Source: Phascolarctobacterium_B sp045598345 (GTDB lineage Bacteria > Bacillota > Negativicutes > Acidaminococcales > Acidaminococcaceae). Taken from it: a stretch of 22,097 nucleotides of DNA. The notes below the pieces were generated by a model. The model made no database searches and had not been told where the DNA came from. It saw only the letters and a list, made by a program, of their open reading frames with translations. This document shows positions 13,371 through 20,256 of this stretch, in pieces; within the stretch, counting starts at the first letter, position 1; every line of letters starts with the position of its first letter. The position numbers and the translations under genes are program-made. The DNA lies in NCBI GenBank assembly GCA_045598345.1, contig JAZLLX010000047.1:1-22097 (forward strand). The letters run 5' to 3'.

Positions 13371-14735
13371 ATGAACGAAACAAAACAAATAGCGGATTAT
13401 GTGAGCGGATTAAAATATACTGATTTAAGCGCTCATACAGTACGGATGGCAAAGTTCTGTATTCTGGACTGGATGGGAATTGCCATTCGTGGCAGTAAGG
13501 AAAAATCTTCCACTATTTTGCGGAATGTGGTTTTCCAAAATCATGTGGATGAAGCAACGATTTTGGGAACTAACGAAAGGGCGGCGGCAAGGGAAGCGGC
13601 TTTCTGCAACAGTGCTGCCAGCCATTCCCTTGATTTTGACGATTTGCATAATCCGTCCATTATCCATCCTGCCTGTGTGGTTGTGGCTCCTGCCTTCAGT
13701 ATGGCGGAAAAACTGCACAGCACGGGCAAGGAGCTTATCACCGCTGTTACCGCCGGCTATGAGGCCAGCGGCAGGGTTGGTGAAAGTGTTTTGCCGGAAT
13801 CCTATTTCTTTTGGCATACCACCGGTACAGCCGGTATTTTCGGCGGTGCGGCGGCGGTTTCCAACCTGATGAAATTGGACGCCAAACAAACTCTTATGTG
13901 CTTTGGTTCTGCCGGCACACAGGCGGCAGGTCTTTGGGAATTCCTAAAGGAAGGCACCATGAGCAAGATTCTTCATACAGGCAAATCCAGTTACGGTGCC
14001 ATTATTGCGGCGGAACTGGCAAAGGGCGGTTTCACCGGCGCCAGCCAGATTTTGGAAGGTGAAAAGGGCTTCTGCCGTGCCATGGTTAATCCGCCCCATT
14101 TGGAGAAACTTACAGAGGGCTTGGGCAACGGCACATTCAAGATTGATGTCAATTCCTTCAAACCCTATGCCTGCTGCAAACATAGCCACGCTGCTATTTA
14201 TGCAACTCAAGTGTTGGCGAAGGAAAATAATCTCACCCCAGAAAATGTTAAGAAGATTACCCTGCGTGTAAATGATATTACCAATTACCTTATCAATAAT
14301 CCTGACCCGCAGACCGCTTACGGTTGCAAGTTCAGTATTCAATACTGTGTGGCCGCCATGCTGAAATTTGGTATGGTGAATATTGAGCAGTTTGCTCCCG
14401 AACTGATGAACAGTCCCGAAATGCGTGGCATTATGGCAAAAATTGAGGTTGTCTTTGACAAGGAAGTGGATGCAATCATTAAGTCCGATCCTTCCAAACT
14501 TGCCAGCATTGTGGCTGTTGAAACTGTGGACGGCAAGAAATTTGAAAAAGAAGTGGATTATCCGAAAGGTGACCCGGACAATGCTTTCACCTGGGATGAG
14601 GCGGTGGAGAAATTCACCCATTTGGCAGAACCGGTTTACGGTACAAAGGTTTGCCGGCAACTTGTGGCTTTGATTGACAAGTTGGATGAAGTGGATGACT
14701 TCGGCAAAGCATTGGGCAAGGCATTGAAAGAATGA
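13371..14735 (+). CDS. MmgE/PrpD-family protein
   Basis: A 454-residue protein of the MmgE/PrpD fold, which includes 2-methylcitrate dehydratase, cis-aconitate decarboxylase and iminodisuccinate epimerase. Features seen: an N-terminal helical domain with HSLDFDD and HPACVVVAPAF near residues 85-110, a TAGIFGGAAAVSNLM helix, LHTGKSSYGAIIAAELAKGG, and the PYACCKHSHAAIYA segment near 265-275. AAGGAGG is 7 nt before the ATG. No prpB or prpC lies nearby, so a methylcitrate cycle is not supported. A role in a side reaction of C4 or C5 acids next to the mutase is inference. It overlaps the thioesterase gene by 4 nt (ATGA), so the pair is translationally coupled. Confidence 0.85.
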   Translation: MNETKQIADYVSGLKYTDLSAHTVRMAKFCILDWMGIAIRGSKEKSSTILRNVVFQNHVDEATILGTNERAAAREAAFCNSAASHSLDFDDLHNPSIIHPACVVVAPAFSMAEKLHSTGKELITAVTAGYEASGRVGESVLPESYFFWHTTGTAGIFGGAAAVSNLMKLDAKQTLMCFGSAGTQAAGLWEFLKEGTMSKILHTGKSSYGAIIAAELAKGGFTGASQILEGEKGFCRAMVNPPHLEKLTEGLGNGTFKIDVNSFKPYACCKHSHAAIYATQVLAKENNLTPENVKKITLRVNDITNYLINNPDPQTAYGCKFSIQYCVAAMLKFGMVNIEQFAPELMNSPEMRGIMAKIEVVFDKEVDAIIKSDPSKLASIVAVETVDGKKFEKEVDYPKGDPDNAFTWDEAVEKFTHLAEPVYGTKVCRQLVALIDKLDEVDDFGKALGKALKE

Positions 14736-15175
14736 GCAGAAAAGCGGAGATCCTGAAAAAAGTCAGCGATATTTACGCAGGCAACGCTTTTATGCATGTT
14801 TGTGAGATTGATATTCATGACATCGGCTGCGGTTGGGCCAAGGTGGGCATTAAAGTCAAGGACGGTTTGCATACCAATCTTAATGCCTCTTTGCATGGGG
14901 GCATGTTTATGACCTTGATGGATAATGCCACGGGCATTGCGGCGGCAACCAAGGGCAAAAGGGTGGTGACCGTTACCACTTCCACATCCTTCATTAAGGG
15001 CGCCAACATAGGTGACGAGGTGGAGGCCTATGGTGAAGTGATTGGGATGACCGGCAACAAAGTCAATATGGTTATGCAGTTGCGTAATCTTACCACCGGG
15101 GATTTGATGGCAACTTCCACCAGTTGTATGTTGGTGATTGCGGATTTCCCGGGCATACCCGAAGAATGGGAATAA
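14732..15175 (+). CDS. PaaI-type hotdog thioesterase
   Basis: A 147-residue single hotdog domain. The family hydrolyses acyl-CoA or aryl-CoA thioesters in the cytoplasm, usually as a tetramer. The active-site signature is clear: His55-Gly56-Gly57 in LHGGMFMTLMDNATG with Asp64 on the same central helix, then VTTSTSFIKG and a last strand with STSCMLVIADFP. The start ATG lies inside the MmgE/PrpD stop (ATGA), so it is coupled to that gene. Its likely substrate is a CoA ester related to the upstream gene, but nothing in the sequence names it. Confidence 0.88.
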   Translation: MSRKAEILKKVSDIYAGNAFMHVCEIDIHDIGCGWAKVGIKVKDGLHTNLNASLHGGMFMTLMDNATGIAAATKGKRVVTVTTSTSFIKGANIGDEVEAYGEVIGMTGNKVNMVMQLRNLTTGDLMATSTSCMLVIADFPGIPEEWE

Positions 15176-15194
15176 TAAAAATTCAAAAAATGAC

Positions 15195-15223
15195 TTGCCT
15201 TTAATTATAATATATGGTAAAAT
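15195..15223 (+). promoter_or_regulatory. Promoter of the rplS operon
   Basis: TTGCCT (15195-15200) and an extended -10, TGGTAAAAT (TAAAAT at 15218-15223), are spaced by 17 bp. The predicted start near 15230 gives a leader of about 75 nt. Confidence 0.75.
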
Positions 15224-15252
15224 GGCTCTCGCATTCTACGGATGGTCCTCTG

Positions 15253-15300
15253 TCAGTTCATACACGAACATCTATGAATACTACTGATTTTTTTAGGAGG
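15253..15300 (+). promoter_or_regulatory. rplS leader hairpin, attenuator-like
   Basis: TCAGT (15253-15257) pairs with ACTGA (15283-15287) and TCATA (15258-15262) with TATGA (15273-15277), with a 5-nt bulge and a 10-nt loop. A T7 run (15288-15294) follows directly, then the AGGAGG of rplS (15295-15300). This looks like an intrinsic terminator placed just before the start. It suggests regulation of L19 synthesis, possibly by L19 itself. Confidence 0.55.
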
Positions 15301-15305
15301 ATAAA

Positions 15306-15656
15306 ATGAACATTATTCTGGACGTATTGGAAAAAGAACAATTACGTAAAGACATTCCTGATTTTCGTCCCGGTGACACTTTGAAAGTGTACTGCAAAAT
15401 CAAGGAAGGTGAAAAAGAGCGTGTACAACTTTTTGAAGGTGTGTGCATTGCCCGTCAAGGCAGCGGTATTCGTGAAAGTTTTGTAGTTCGCCGCATTGCC
15501 TCCGGTGTAGGTGTGGAGCGTCTGTTCCCCGTACACAGCCCCAGAATTGAAAAGATTGTGGTGGCCCGTACCGGCAAGGTTCGCCGTGCAAAACTCTACT
15601 ATATGCGTGGCCGTACCGGCAAATCTGCCCGTATTGCTGAAAGAACCAAGAAATAA
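15306..15656 (+). CDS. rplS: 50S ribosomal protein L19
   Basis: A 116-residue protein of normal L19 length, located at the 30S-50S interface. Family features include DIPDFRPGDTLKVYCKIKEG, RVQLFEGVCIARQGSGIRESFVVRRIASGVGVERLFPVHSP and a basic C-terminus (VRRAKLYYMRGRTGKSARI). AGGAGG lies 5 nt before the ATG. It has its own promoter and a leader attenuator. The gene is first in an rplS-lepB-rbgA-(split-barrel)-rnhB unit common in Firmicutes. A terminator directly downstream may lower expression of the rest of the operon. Confidence 0.98.
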   Translation: MNIILDVLEKEQLRKDIPDFRPGDTLKVYCKIKEGEKERVQLFEGVCIARQGSGIRESFVVRRIASGVGVERLFPVHSPRIEKIVVARTGKVRRAKLYYMRGRTGKSARIAERTKK

Positions 15657-15685
15657 AAAAAGCACCGCGACAGCGGTGCTTTTTT
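15655..15685 (+). terminator. Intrinsic terminator between rplS and lepB
   Basis: An 8-bp GC-rich stem AGCACCGC/GCGGTGCT (15661-15668 with 15673-15680) with a GACA loop is flanked by A6 and T5. It begins at the rplS stop. Since lepB follows only 15 nt later with no clear promoter, it probably terminates partially. Confidence 0.85.
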
Positions 15686-15699
15686 GAAAGGATGGGCTT

Positions 15700-16290
15700 G
15701 TGATGGACAGAGAAGAGAAAAAGAAAAATAAGAGCAGCATATCCAACACCATAGGCGATTGGATTATGAGCATTGTGATTGCGGGATGCCTGGCTTTTTC
15801 CATCCGTACTTTTTTGGTGGAACTTTATGTGGTGGAAGGCAAGAGTATGTATCCCTCATTGGAACATCATGAACGGCTGGTGGTGGACAAACTTAGTTCC
15901 TTCTTCCATCTGCCGGAGCGTGGGCAAATCATCATTTTTCGTTTTCCCAAGGACGAAACCCGTGATTTCATCAAACGGGTTATGGCGGTGGAAGGTGATA
16001 CGGTGGAAATGGTGGACGGCAAGGTCTATGTGAACGGCAAGCGGCTTAAGGAAGAATACATTTGGAATGATGACCCTGCGGGCAAAAACCTCAGCAATTA
16101 TCCCAAATCCATCGTGCCGAAGGATTGCGTCTTTGTTTTAGGCGACAACCGCAACAATTCCGAAGACAGCCGTTATGATGATGTTGGCTTTGTTCCCAAT
16201 TCTTTGATTAAGGGCAGGGCGCTTTGTGTATTCTGGCCTCTGACGGAAATGCGGTCTTTGCCGCCCGTATCAACTTATAACAATGATTGA
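15700..16290 (+). CDS. lepB: Signal peptidase I
   Basis: A 196-residue membrane-anchored serine protease that removes signal peptides from exported proteins. There is one N-terminal transmembrane segment at about residues 25-45 (WIMSIVIAGCLAFSIRTFLV). The catalytic dyad is Ser49 in GKSMYPSL and Lys92 in RDFIKRVMAVEGD. The family box GDNRNNSEDSRYD lies near 150. This is the short Gram-positive-like form. It starts at GTG 15700 or ATG 15703, and AAAGGA lies 7-10 nt upstream. It overlaps rbgA by 8 nt, so the two are coupled. It sits downstream of the rplS terminator, which may set its dose. Confidence 0.96.
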   Translation: MMDREEKKKNKSSISNTIGDWIMSIVIAGCLAFSIRTFLVELYVVEGKSMYPSLEHHERLVVDKLSSFFHLPERGQIIIFRFPKDETRDFIKRVMAVEGDTVEMVDGKVYVNGKRLKEEYIWNDDPAGKNLSNYPKSIVPKDCVFVLGDNRNNSEDSRYDDVGFVPNSLIKGRALCVFWPLTEMRSLPPVSTYNND

Positions 16291-17140
16291 AGATTTCAAA
16301 ATCCAGTGGTTTCCCGGTCACATGACCCGTGCCAAACGGATGATGGAGGAGCAAATCAAATTAGTGGATGTGGTGGTGGAAATGTTGGATGCCAGGATTC
16401 CCCTTGCCAGCACTAATCCTTTGCTCATGCAAATCATCGGTCAAAAACCCCGGATTATTGCCCTGAACAAAGTGGATATGGCGGAGGATGGGCAGACGGA
16501 ACTTTGGCTTGCCAAGTTCCGCAAAGCGGGCATTGGTGCGGTGAAAGTGGACTGTGCCAAAGGGCACGGAGTCCGCCAGTTGGTAACTTTAGTCCAGCAG
16601 GCGGCCCAGCCGGTTTTGGACAAGTGGCTGAAAAAGGGTGTGCGTAACCGTGCTGTGCGGGTGATGATTGTGGGGATTCCCAATGTGGGGAAATCTACAC
16701 TCATCAACAGATTGGTGGGCAAGAATAAGGTGGCCGCCCAAAACAGACCGGGCGTAACCAAGGGTCAGCAGTGGGTTACCATTGCCAAAGGATTGGATTT
16801 GTTGGACACCCCCGGCGTGCTCTGGCCGAAGTTTGAAGATGCAAAAACAGGTTTCGCTTTGGCAATAACTGGAGCGGTGAAGGAAGATGTTTTTGACAGG
16901 ACTTTGGCGGCAGAGATTTTGGCAAAGTGGATTTTGGAGAATTGTCCGAACTTCTTGGAAACAGGATATGGGGTTCAGATGACCGGGGAAAGCACAGCCA
17001 ATGAGGTTTTGCAGGCCATTGCCCAAAAGCGTGGCTGGCTCCGCAGTGGCGGGGCAGTGGACAGGGAAAGGGCGGAAATGATGCTGTTGCGTGATTTCCG
17101 CAACGGTAAATTAGGAAAGGTAACCATAGACAGATTATGA
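16283..17140 (+). CDS. rbgA: Ribosome-biogenesis GTPase RbgA (YlqF)
   Basis: A 285-residue circularly permuted GTPase needed for late 50S assembly. The motifs are in the permuted order: G4 NKVD (62-65), then G1 GIPNVGKST (131-139), then G3 DTPG (175-178). The opening IQWFPGHMTRAKRMM is the family signature, and the C-terminal ANTAR-like helical domain follows from about 200. It overlaps both lepB (8 nt) and the next gene (4 nt). Placement beside rplS and rnhB is the standard Firmicutes arrangement and matches a role in ribosome maturation. Confidence 0.97.
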   Translation: MIEDFKIQWFPGHMTRAKRMMEEQIKLVDVVVEMLDARIPLASTNPLLMQIIGQKPRIIALNKVDMAEDGQTELWLAKFRKAGIGAVKVDCAKGHGVRQLVTLVQQAAQPVLDKWLKKGVRNRAVRVMIVGIPNVGKSTLINRLVGKNKVAAQNRPGVTKGQQWVTIAKGLDLLDTPGVLWPKFEDAKTGFALAITGAVKEDVFDRTLAAEILAKWILENCPNFLETGYGVQMTGESTANEVLQAIAQKRGWLRSGGAVDRERAEMMLLRDFRNGKLGKVTIDRL

Positions 17141-17610
17141 AACAATACCCGATGCGGCGCAAGGAACGTCAGCTGGGGAATGATGAAACCTTGCAGATTA
17201 TTCAAAATGGCGAATATGGTATTTTGTCTTTGAAAGACAGTGACGGAACACCTTATGGTGTTCCTTTGAATTATTGCTGTGCTGAAGGGAAAATTTATTT
17301 TCATGGCACCAACGAGGGCGGGCATAAGGCGGAAAGCATAGGTGACGGCTGCCCTGCCTGTTTTACGGTGGTGGGACCCACAGAAATATTACCCAGTGAA
17401 TTTGGAACGAAATTCAGTTCTGCCATGGCTTTTGGCAGGATTGCCCCCGTTAAGGAACGGAAGGAAAAGGAAATTGCTTTGCAAGGGCTTTTGCATAAAT
17501 ACAGCGAGGCCTTTTGGAACAAGGGACTGGCTTTTATCGGTTCCTGTTTTGACAAGGTGGGGGTCTGGCGGCTGGATATTGAATATATGACGGGAAAGGC
17601 AAGAAAGTAA
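17137..17610 (+). CDS. Pyridoxamine 5'-phosphate oxidase-like, flavin split-barrel protein
   Basis: A 157-residue protein of the FMN-binding split-barrel superfamily, closest in pattern to the NimA-like group. Signs are MRRKERQLGNDETLQIIQNG at the start, YGILSLKDSDGTPYGVPLNY, IYFHGTNEGGHKAESI and a FSSAMAFGRIAPV strand. Members bind FMN, F420 or haem, and the NimA-like group has been linked to nitroimidazole reduction. No substrate can be assigned here. The ATG overlaps the rbgA stop by 4 nt. This gene is an insertion into an otherwise typical rbgA-rnhB order. It leaves 4 nt to rnhB. Confidence 0.82.
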   Translation: MKQYPMRRKERQLGNDETLQIIQNGEYGILSLKDSDGTPYGVPLNYCCAEGKIYFHGTNEGGHKAESIGDGCPACFTVVGPTEILPSEFGTKFSSAMAFGRIAPVKERKEKEIALQGLLHKYSEAFWNKGLAFIGSCFDKVGVWRLDIEYMTGKARK

Positions 17611-17614
17611 ATTT

Positions 17615-18349
17615 ATGGCTAAATTAACGGAAGCGGAAGAACGTCAGCGTTATTTGGCGATGACGGAATATGAAGAACGCTACTACGCACAGGGCAATGA
17701 ACTGATTGCCGGCGTGGACGAGGCAGGCAGGGGACCTTTGGCAGGGCCCTTGGTTATTAGTGGGGTTATTCTGCCCAAAGATGCTTTTATTCCCGGACTT
17801 AACGACAGCAAGAAACTGACTGAGAAAAAGCGGGAAGCACTTTATGAAGAAATTTTGAAGGTGGCAGTGGCGGTCAGCGTGAATATTGTCAGTGTGAGTA
17901 ATATAGACACTATGAACATTTATAATGCCACAAGGGCAGGTATGGCGGAGGTTTTGAACCATCTTACGCCGAAACCGCAGGTGGCATTGGTGGATGCAAT
18001 GGAGCCCTTTGTGGAAGGGGTGGAAACTGTGCCGATTATCAAGGGGGATGCGTTGAGCGTGAGTATTGCGGCGGCATCCATAATTGCCAAAGTAACAAGG
18101 GACAGGATAATGGTGAGATTGGATACTTTGTTTCCTGAATATGGCTTTGTCGGGCATAAAGGATATGGCAGTGCCAAGCATATGGCGGTGGTGAGGGAAA
18201 AAGGGGCGTGCATTTGGCATCGCCGCAGTTTTGAACCGGTAAAGTCAATGGGTTTTGCTCCTGTACCGGTGGCAGAGAATGTCCTCTATTCACCGTTGTT
18301 GGAGAAAGAGTTTGAATATAATGCGGAATTCTCAATGCGTAATGCGTAA
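17615..18349 (+). CDS. rnhB: Ribonuclease HII
   Basis: A 244-residue endonuclease that cuts RNA in RNA-DNA hybrids, including single ribonucleotides in DNA. The catalytic carboxylates are Asp35 and Glu36 in GVDEAGRG, Asp127 in ALVDAM and Asp145 in IKGDA. Other signatures are LNDSKKL, SIIAKVTRD and GYGSAKHM. It is last in the rplS operon and starts 4 nt after the previous stop with a weak ribosome-binding site. The last eight or so residues (AEFSMRNA) are encoded by the dispersed GAATTCTCAATGCGTAATGC repeat, so the native end was probably replaced by a repeat insertion. Confidence 0.97.
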   Translation: MAKLTEAEERQRYLAMTEYEERYYAQGNELIAGVDEAGRGPLAGPLVISGVILPKDAFIPGLNDSKKLTEKKREALYEEILKVAVAVSVNIVSVSNIDTMNIYNATRAGMAEVLNHLTPKPQVALVDAMEPFVEGVETVPIIKGDALSVSIAAASIIAKVTRDRIMVRLDTLFPEYGFVGHKGYGSAKHMAVVREKGACIWHRRSFEPVKSMGFAPVPVAENVLYSPLLEKEFEYNAEFSMRNA

Positions 18350-18856
18350 TTATGGTAGGATGTTCCGGTGATTATATTTTGGGTTTCAGGTGTGCGGGGT
18401 TTTGCGAACCCTCGTCCGCCCATAAAGGGGCGGGGAACCGTCTAAAGGAACATAGAAGGACGGTGGTGGGGTGAGCAATTACGTTGACGCTAATGAAAAA
18501 AGATAAAAACTTAAAGCTTAAAGTTATGGTAAAATGTTCCTTTGATTATAGCAGGGAAGTTGGCATAGTGCGGAAGTAACCCTCTCATTGGGGAGAGGGG
18601 CAGGGGTGTGGGGAAAAGTACGATAAGAATAAAGACCAAATAATCAAAGAGCAAAGACCAAATATGGTAAGATGTTCCTGTGATTATATCAGGATAAAGG
18701 AATTAGGATGCGAGATTCAGGGGATTAAATTACCCCTTTCTTTTGGGAGGGGAGGGCCGATACTGGAACGTGGACCGGCGGGGTGAGCGATTAGGCAGTG
18801 ACAAAGTTTTCTGCGTAATCTGCACCCCCAGTCGCAACCACGTTCCTAAAAGCGAC

Positions 18857-18878
18857 AGCCCCCGCAAAGGCGGGGGCT
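18857..18878. repeat. GC-rich hairpin within the repeat cluster
   Basis: A perfect 9-bp stem AGCCCCCGC/GCGGGGGCT (18857-18865 with 18870-18878) has an AAAG loop and no T run. A related block, with the same GACAGCCCC lead and GCAAAG loop, lies near 11183-11204 in opposite orientation. Confidence 0.7.
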
Positions 18879-18908
18879 ACTCGTGTTCCTGTAATTAGAA
18901 TATTTATT

Positions 18909-18985
18909 CATAGGGGCGGGTTTGAAACCTGCACCCTATGGAATTGTAGATTAAAGTTAAGTTCGCTTTCAGCGGACTTTTTTAT
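18909..18985 (+). terminator. Orphan hairpin followed by an intrinsic terminator
   Basis: An imperfect hairpin with CATAGGG/CCCTATG arms (18909-18915 with 18934-18940) and an inner GGTTT/AAACC stem is followed by a terminator stem AAGTTCGCT/AGCGGACTT (18959-18967 with 18971-18979, one G-T pair) with a T4-A-T4 tail. No gene ends here, so it may finish a small RNA or be a relic of a lost gene. Confidence 0.55.
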
Positions 18986-19038
18986 TTTGCTTTTCATTCA
19001 GTGTTAAAAAGCATTTGGAACAGCAAAATCTCAATTTC

Positions 19039-19054
19039 AATCTTACGTAAGATT
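19039..19054. repeat. 16-bp perfect palindrome
   Basis: AATCTTACGTAAGATT is a perfect 16-bp palindrome. It could be a dimeric regulator site, but no nearby gene is obviously controlled. Confidence 0.5.
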
Positions 19055-19072
19055 TTTACAATATTACGTTAC

Positions 19073-19284
19073 ATTGAAAATCACTTTTCACGCTTTTAAT
19101 TGCGTTTTGTTGACGAGTGTTTTCAGTAGTGAGAGTGAAGAGAGGAGAGAAAAGAGTTTGAAAGAAGTTCTTTGCGATTAGAGCGGGAAAAATTCTTTCG
19201 TTCAAAACAGTAAAATTCTAAAATCAATCTGTTGACAGTTTGAAATAATCTGTCGCCATATTGAAAATCAATTTTCACGCTTTT
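19073..19284. repeat. 25-bp direct repeat pair
   Basis: A 25-nt sequence beginning ATTGAAAATCA and ending TTTTCACGCTTTT occurs at 19073-19097 and 19260-19284 with one mismatch, 187 bp apart. The second copy contains the palindrome TGAAAATCAATTTTCA. The sequence between is AT- and purine-rich without a convincing frame. Confidence 0.65.
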
Positions 19285-19788
19285 TTCATTTTTGGTTGAG
19301 AGAATTTTTTTGAAATGAAGGTGTTTGAGATAATTCACAATTCATAATTCGCAATGTACAATGATGGTAAGATTTTCCGCTGATTAGAGCAGGGAAGTTG
19401 GAATAAGGCGAAAGTAACCCTCTCCTTGGGGAGAGGGAATTAAAGGGTGTGGGGAAAAGTTCGGTTCAGTCATTGCTTCAAATTCAAGTGTCAACCTAAT
19501 TGCTCACCCCACCACCAATAATAAAATTAAAAATTATAAGTTAAAAGTTATAAATTACGGTCAATTTTCGGCTTTGCCGAAAATTCCCAATAATAATCAA
19601 CGGAACATATTACCATAATTTTTCATTTTTAATTTTTAACTTTTCATTAACTTTTGCCCCTTTAGGTGCGGACGAGGGTTCGCACTGTGCTGACTTTTTT
19701 ATTTTAATCATAGGAACATATTACCATAGTTTTAAGCTTTAAGTTTTTAACTTTTAATTCCTTGTAGTTGATGATGTGTTTAGAAATA

Positions 19789-19821
19789 AAAACGCTTACG
19801 GTTGGGTGTCGTAAGCGTTTT
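19789..19821. terminator. Bidirectional terminator of the second Xre gene
   Basis: A 12-bp stem AAAACGCTTACG/CGTAAGCGTTTT (19789-19800 with 19810-19821) has a 9-nt loop. It lies at the end of the minus-strand Xre gene. Its core matches the terminator of the other Xre gene (144-180). Confidence 0.8.
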
Positions 19822-20119
19822 AGTTTTGTTTGATGAGGTTGATAAATCGTGCTAATGCTTGGGATTGTTCGTAATTCAAAAGGTTTTTGTGTTCTTCAAC
19901 GGCGACAAAGATTTCTTTTTGCCTGCCTAACAAGTAATCAACACTGCAATTATACAAGCAGGAAAGAGCTAAAAGTTGCTCAACACTTGGTGTTTTGTCG
20001 CCTGTTTCATAACCGCTAATTGAAGATACGGAAGAATTGAGGCGGTCAGCAACTTGCCTTTGAGATAGTTTGTACTTTAAGCGTAATTCCCGCAGTTTTT
20101 CTGCTAAACCATTTACCAT
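19820..20119 (-). CDS. Xre-family transcriptional regulator (second)
   Basis: A 99-residue protein with a canonical helix-turn-helix at about residues 6-60 (LAEKLRELRLKYKLSQRQVA, then DRLNSSVSSISGYETGDKTPS, and LLALSCLYNCSVDYLLGRQ), followed by a short helical tail. AGGGTGA lies 7-8 nt before the start. A minus-strand extended -10 (TGATATACT, 20146-20138) gives it a promoter. It is divergent from the DHHW gene, and repeated CACTTAAA-type boxes lie between. So it probably represses itself and may control the cell-surface genes to the right. It is unlike the first Xre protein beyond the shared fold. Confidence 0.88.
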   Translation of the reverse strand: MVNGLAEKLRELRLKYKLSQRQVADRLNSSVSSISGYETGDKTPSVEQLLALSCLYNCSVDYLLGRQKEIFVAVEEHKNLLNYEQSQALARFINLIKQN

Positions 20120-20156
20120 AATAAATCACCCTGATGTAGTATATCATATTAAATTA

Positions 20157-20224
20157 CACTTAAAAGATAGTTTCTCTTAATAGTGGACATAATACACTAA
20201 AAGTGATAAAATATGCTTTAAGTG
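20157..20224. promoter_or_regulatory. Candidate Xre operators in the divergent promoter
   Basis: CACTTAAA (20157-20164) is matched in inverted orientation by TTTAAGTG (20217-20224), with a palindrome CACTAAAAGTG (20195-20205) between them. The middle site touches the -10 box of the DHHW promoter. The first lies upstream of the Xre -10. Regulation by the adjacent Xre protein is inferred. Confidence 0.5.
20184..20212 (+). promoter_or_regulatory. Promoter of the DHHW/MBOAT operon
   Basis: TGGACA (20184-20189) and TAAAAT (20207-20212) have exactly 17 bp between them. The start near 20219 rules out the in-frame GTG at 20203 as a start codon, since it lies over the -10 box. Confidence 0.7.
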
Positions 20225-20256
20225 AAATTACTTGGAGAGAAAGGTTTATTTTTGAT

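Larger units (their letters stand above)
18320..19752. repeat. Cluster of mosaic intergenic repeats (copies C to G)
   Basis: About 1.44 kb from the rnhB stop to the next terminator carries no credible gene. Family motifs around GGTAAGATGTTCC lie forward at 18351-18376, 18525-18550, 18663-18688, 18884-18899 (partial) and 19363-19388. They lie inverted at 19592-19617 and 19705-19728. Sub-blocks recur between them: GGTGGGGTGAGCAATTA (near 18468, inverted near 19500), CTCTCCTTGGGGAGAGGG-type hairpins (18582 and 19420 regions), and CCCTCGTCCGC (18409, inverted near 19670). The arms 18504-18548 and 19705-19749 match in inverted orientation at 41 of 45 positions. Confidence 0.75.

Noticed and set aside
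18909..18940. tRNA or other standard RNA gene
   Set aside because: The hairpin does not extend to a cloverleaf or any standard RNA I can recognise.
19123..19338. 71-residue minus-strand frame in the repeat-rich gap
   Set aside because: It overlaps one copy of a direct repeat and AT-rich low-complexity DNA, with no ribosome-binding site or recognisable family.
18350..19752. CRISPR array, because of the many repeats
   Set aside because: Spacings are irregular, copies occur in both orientations, units are diverged, and no cas genes are present.
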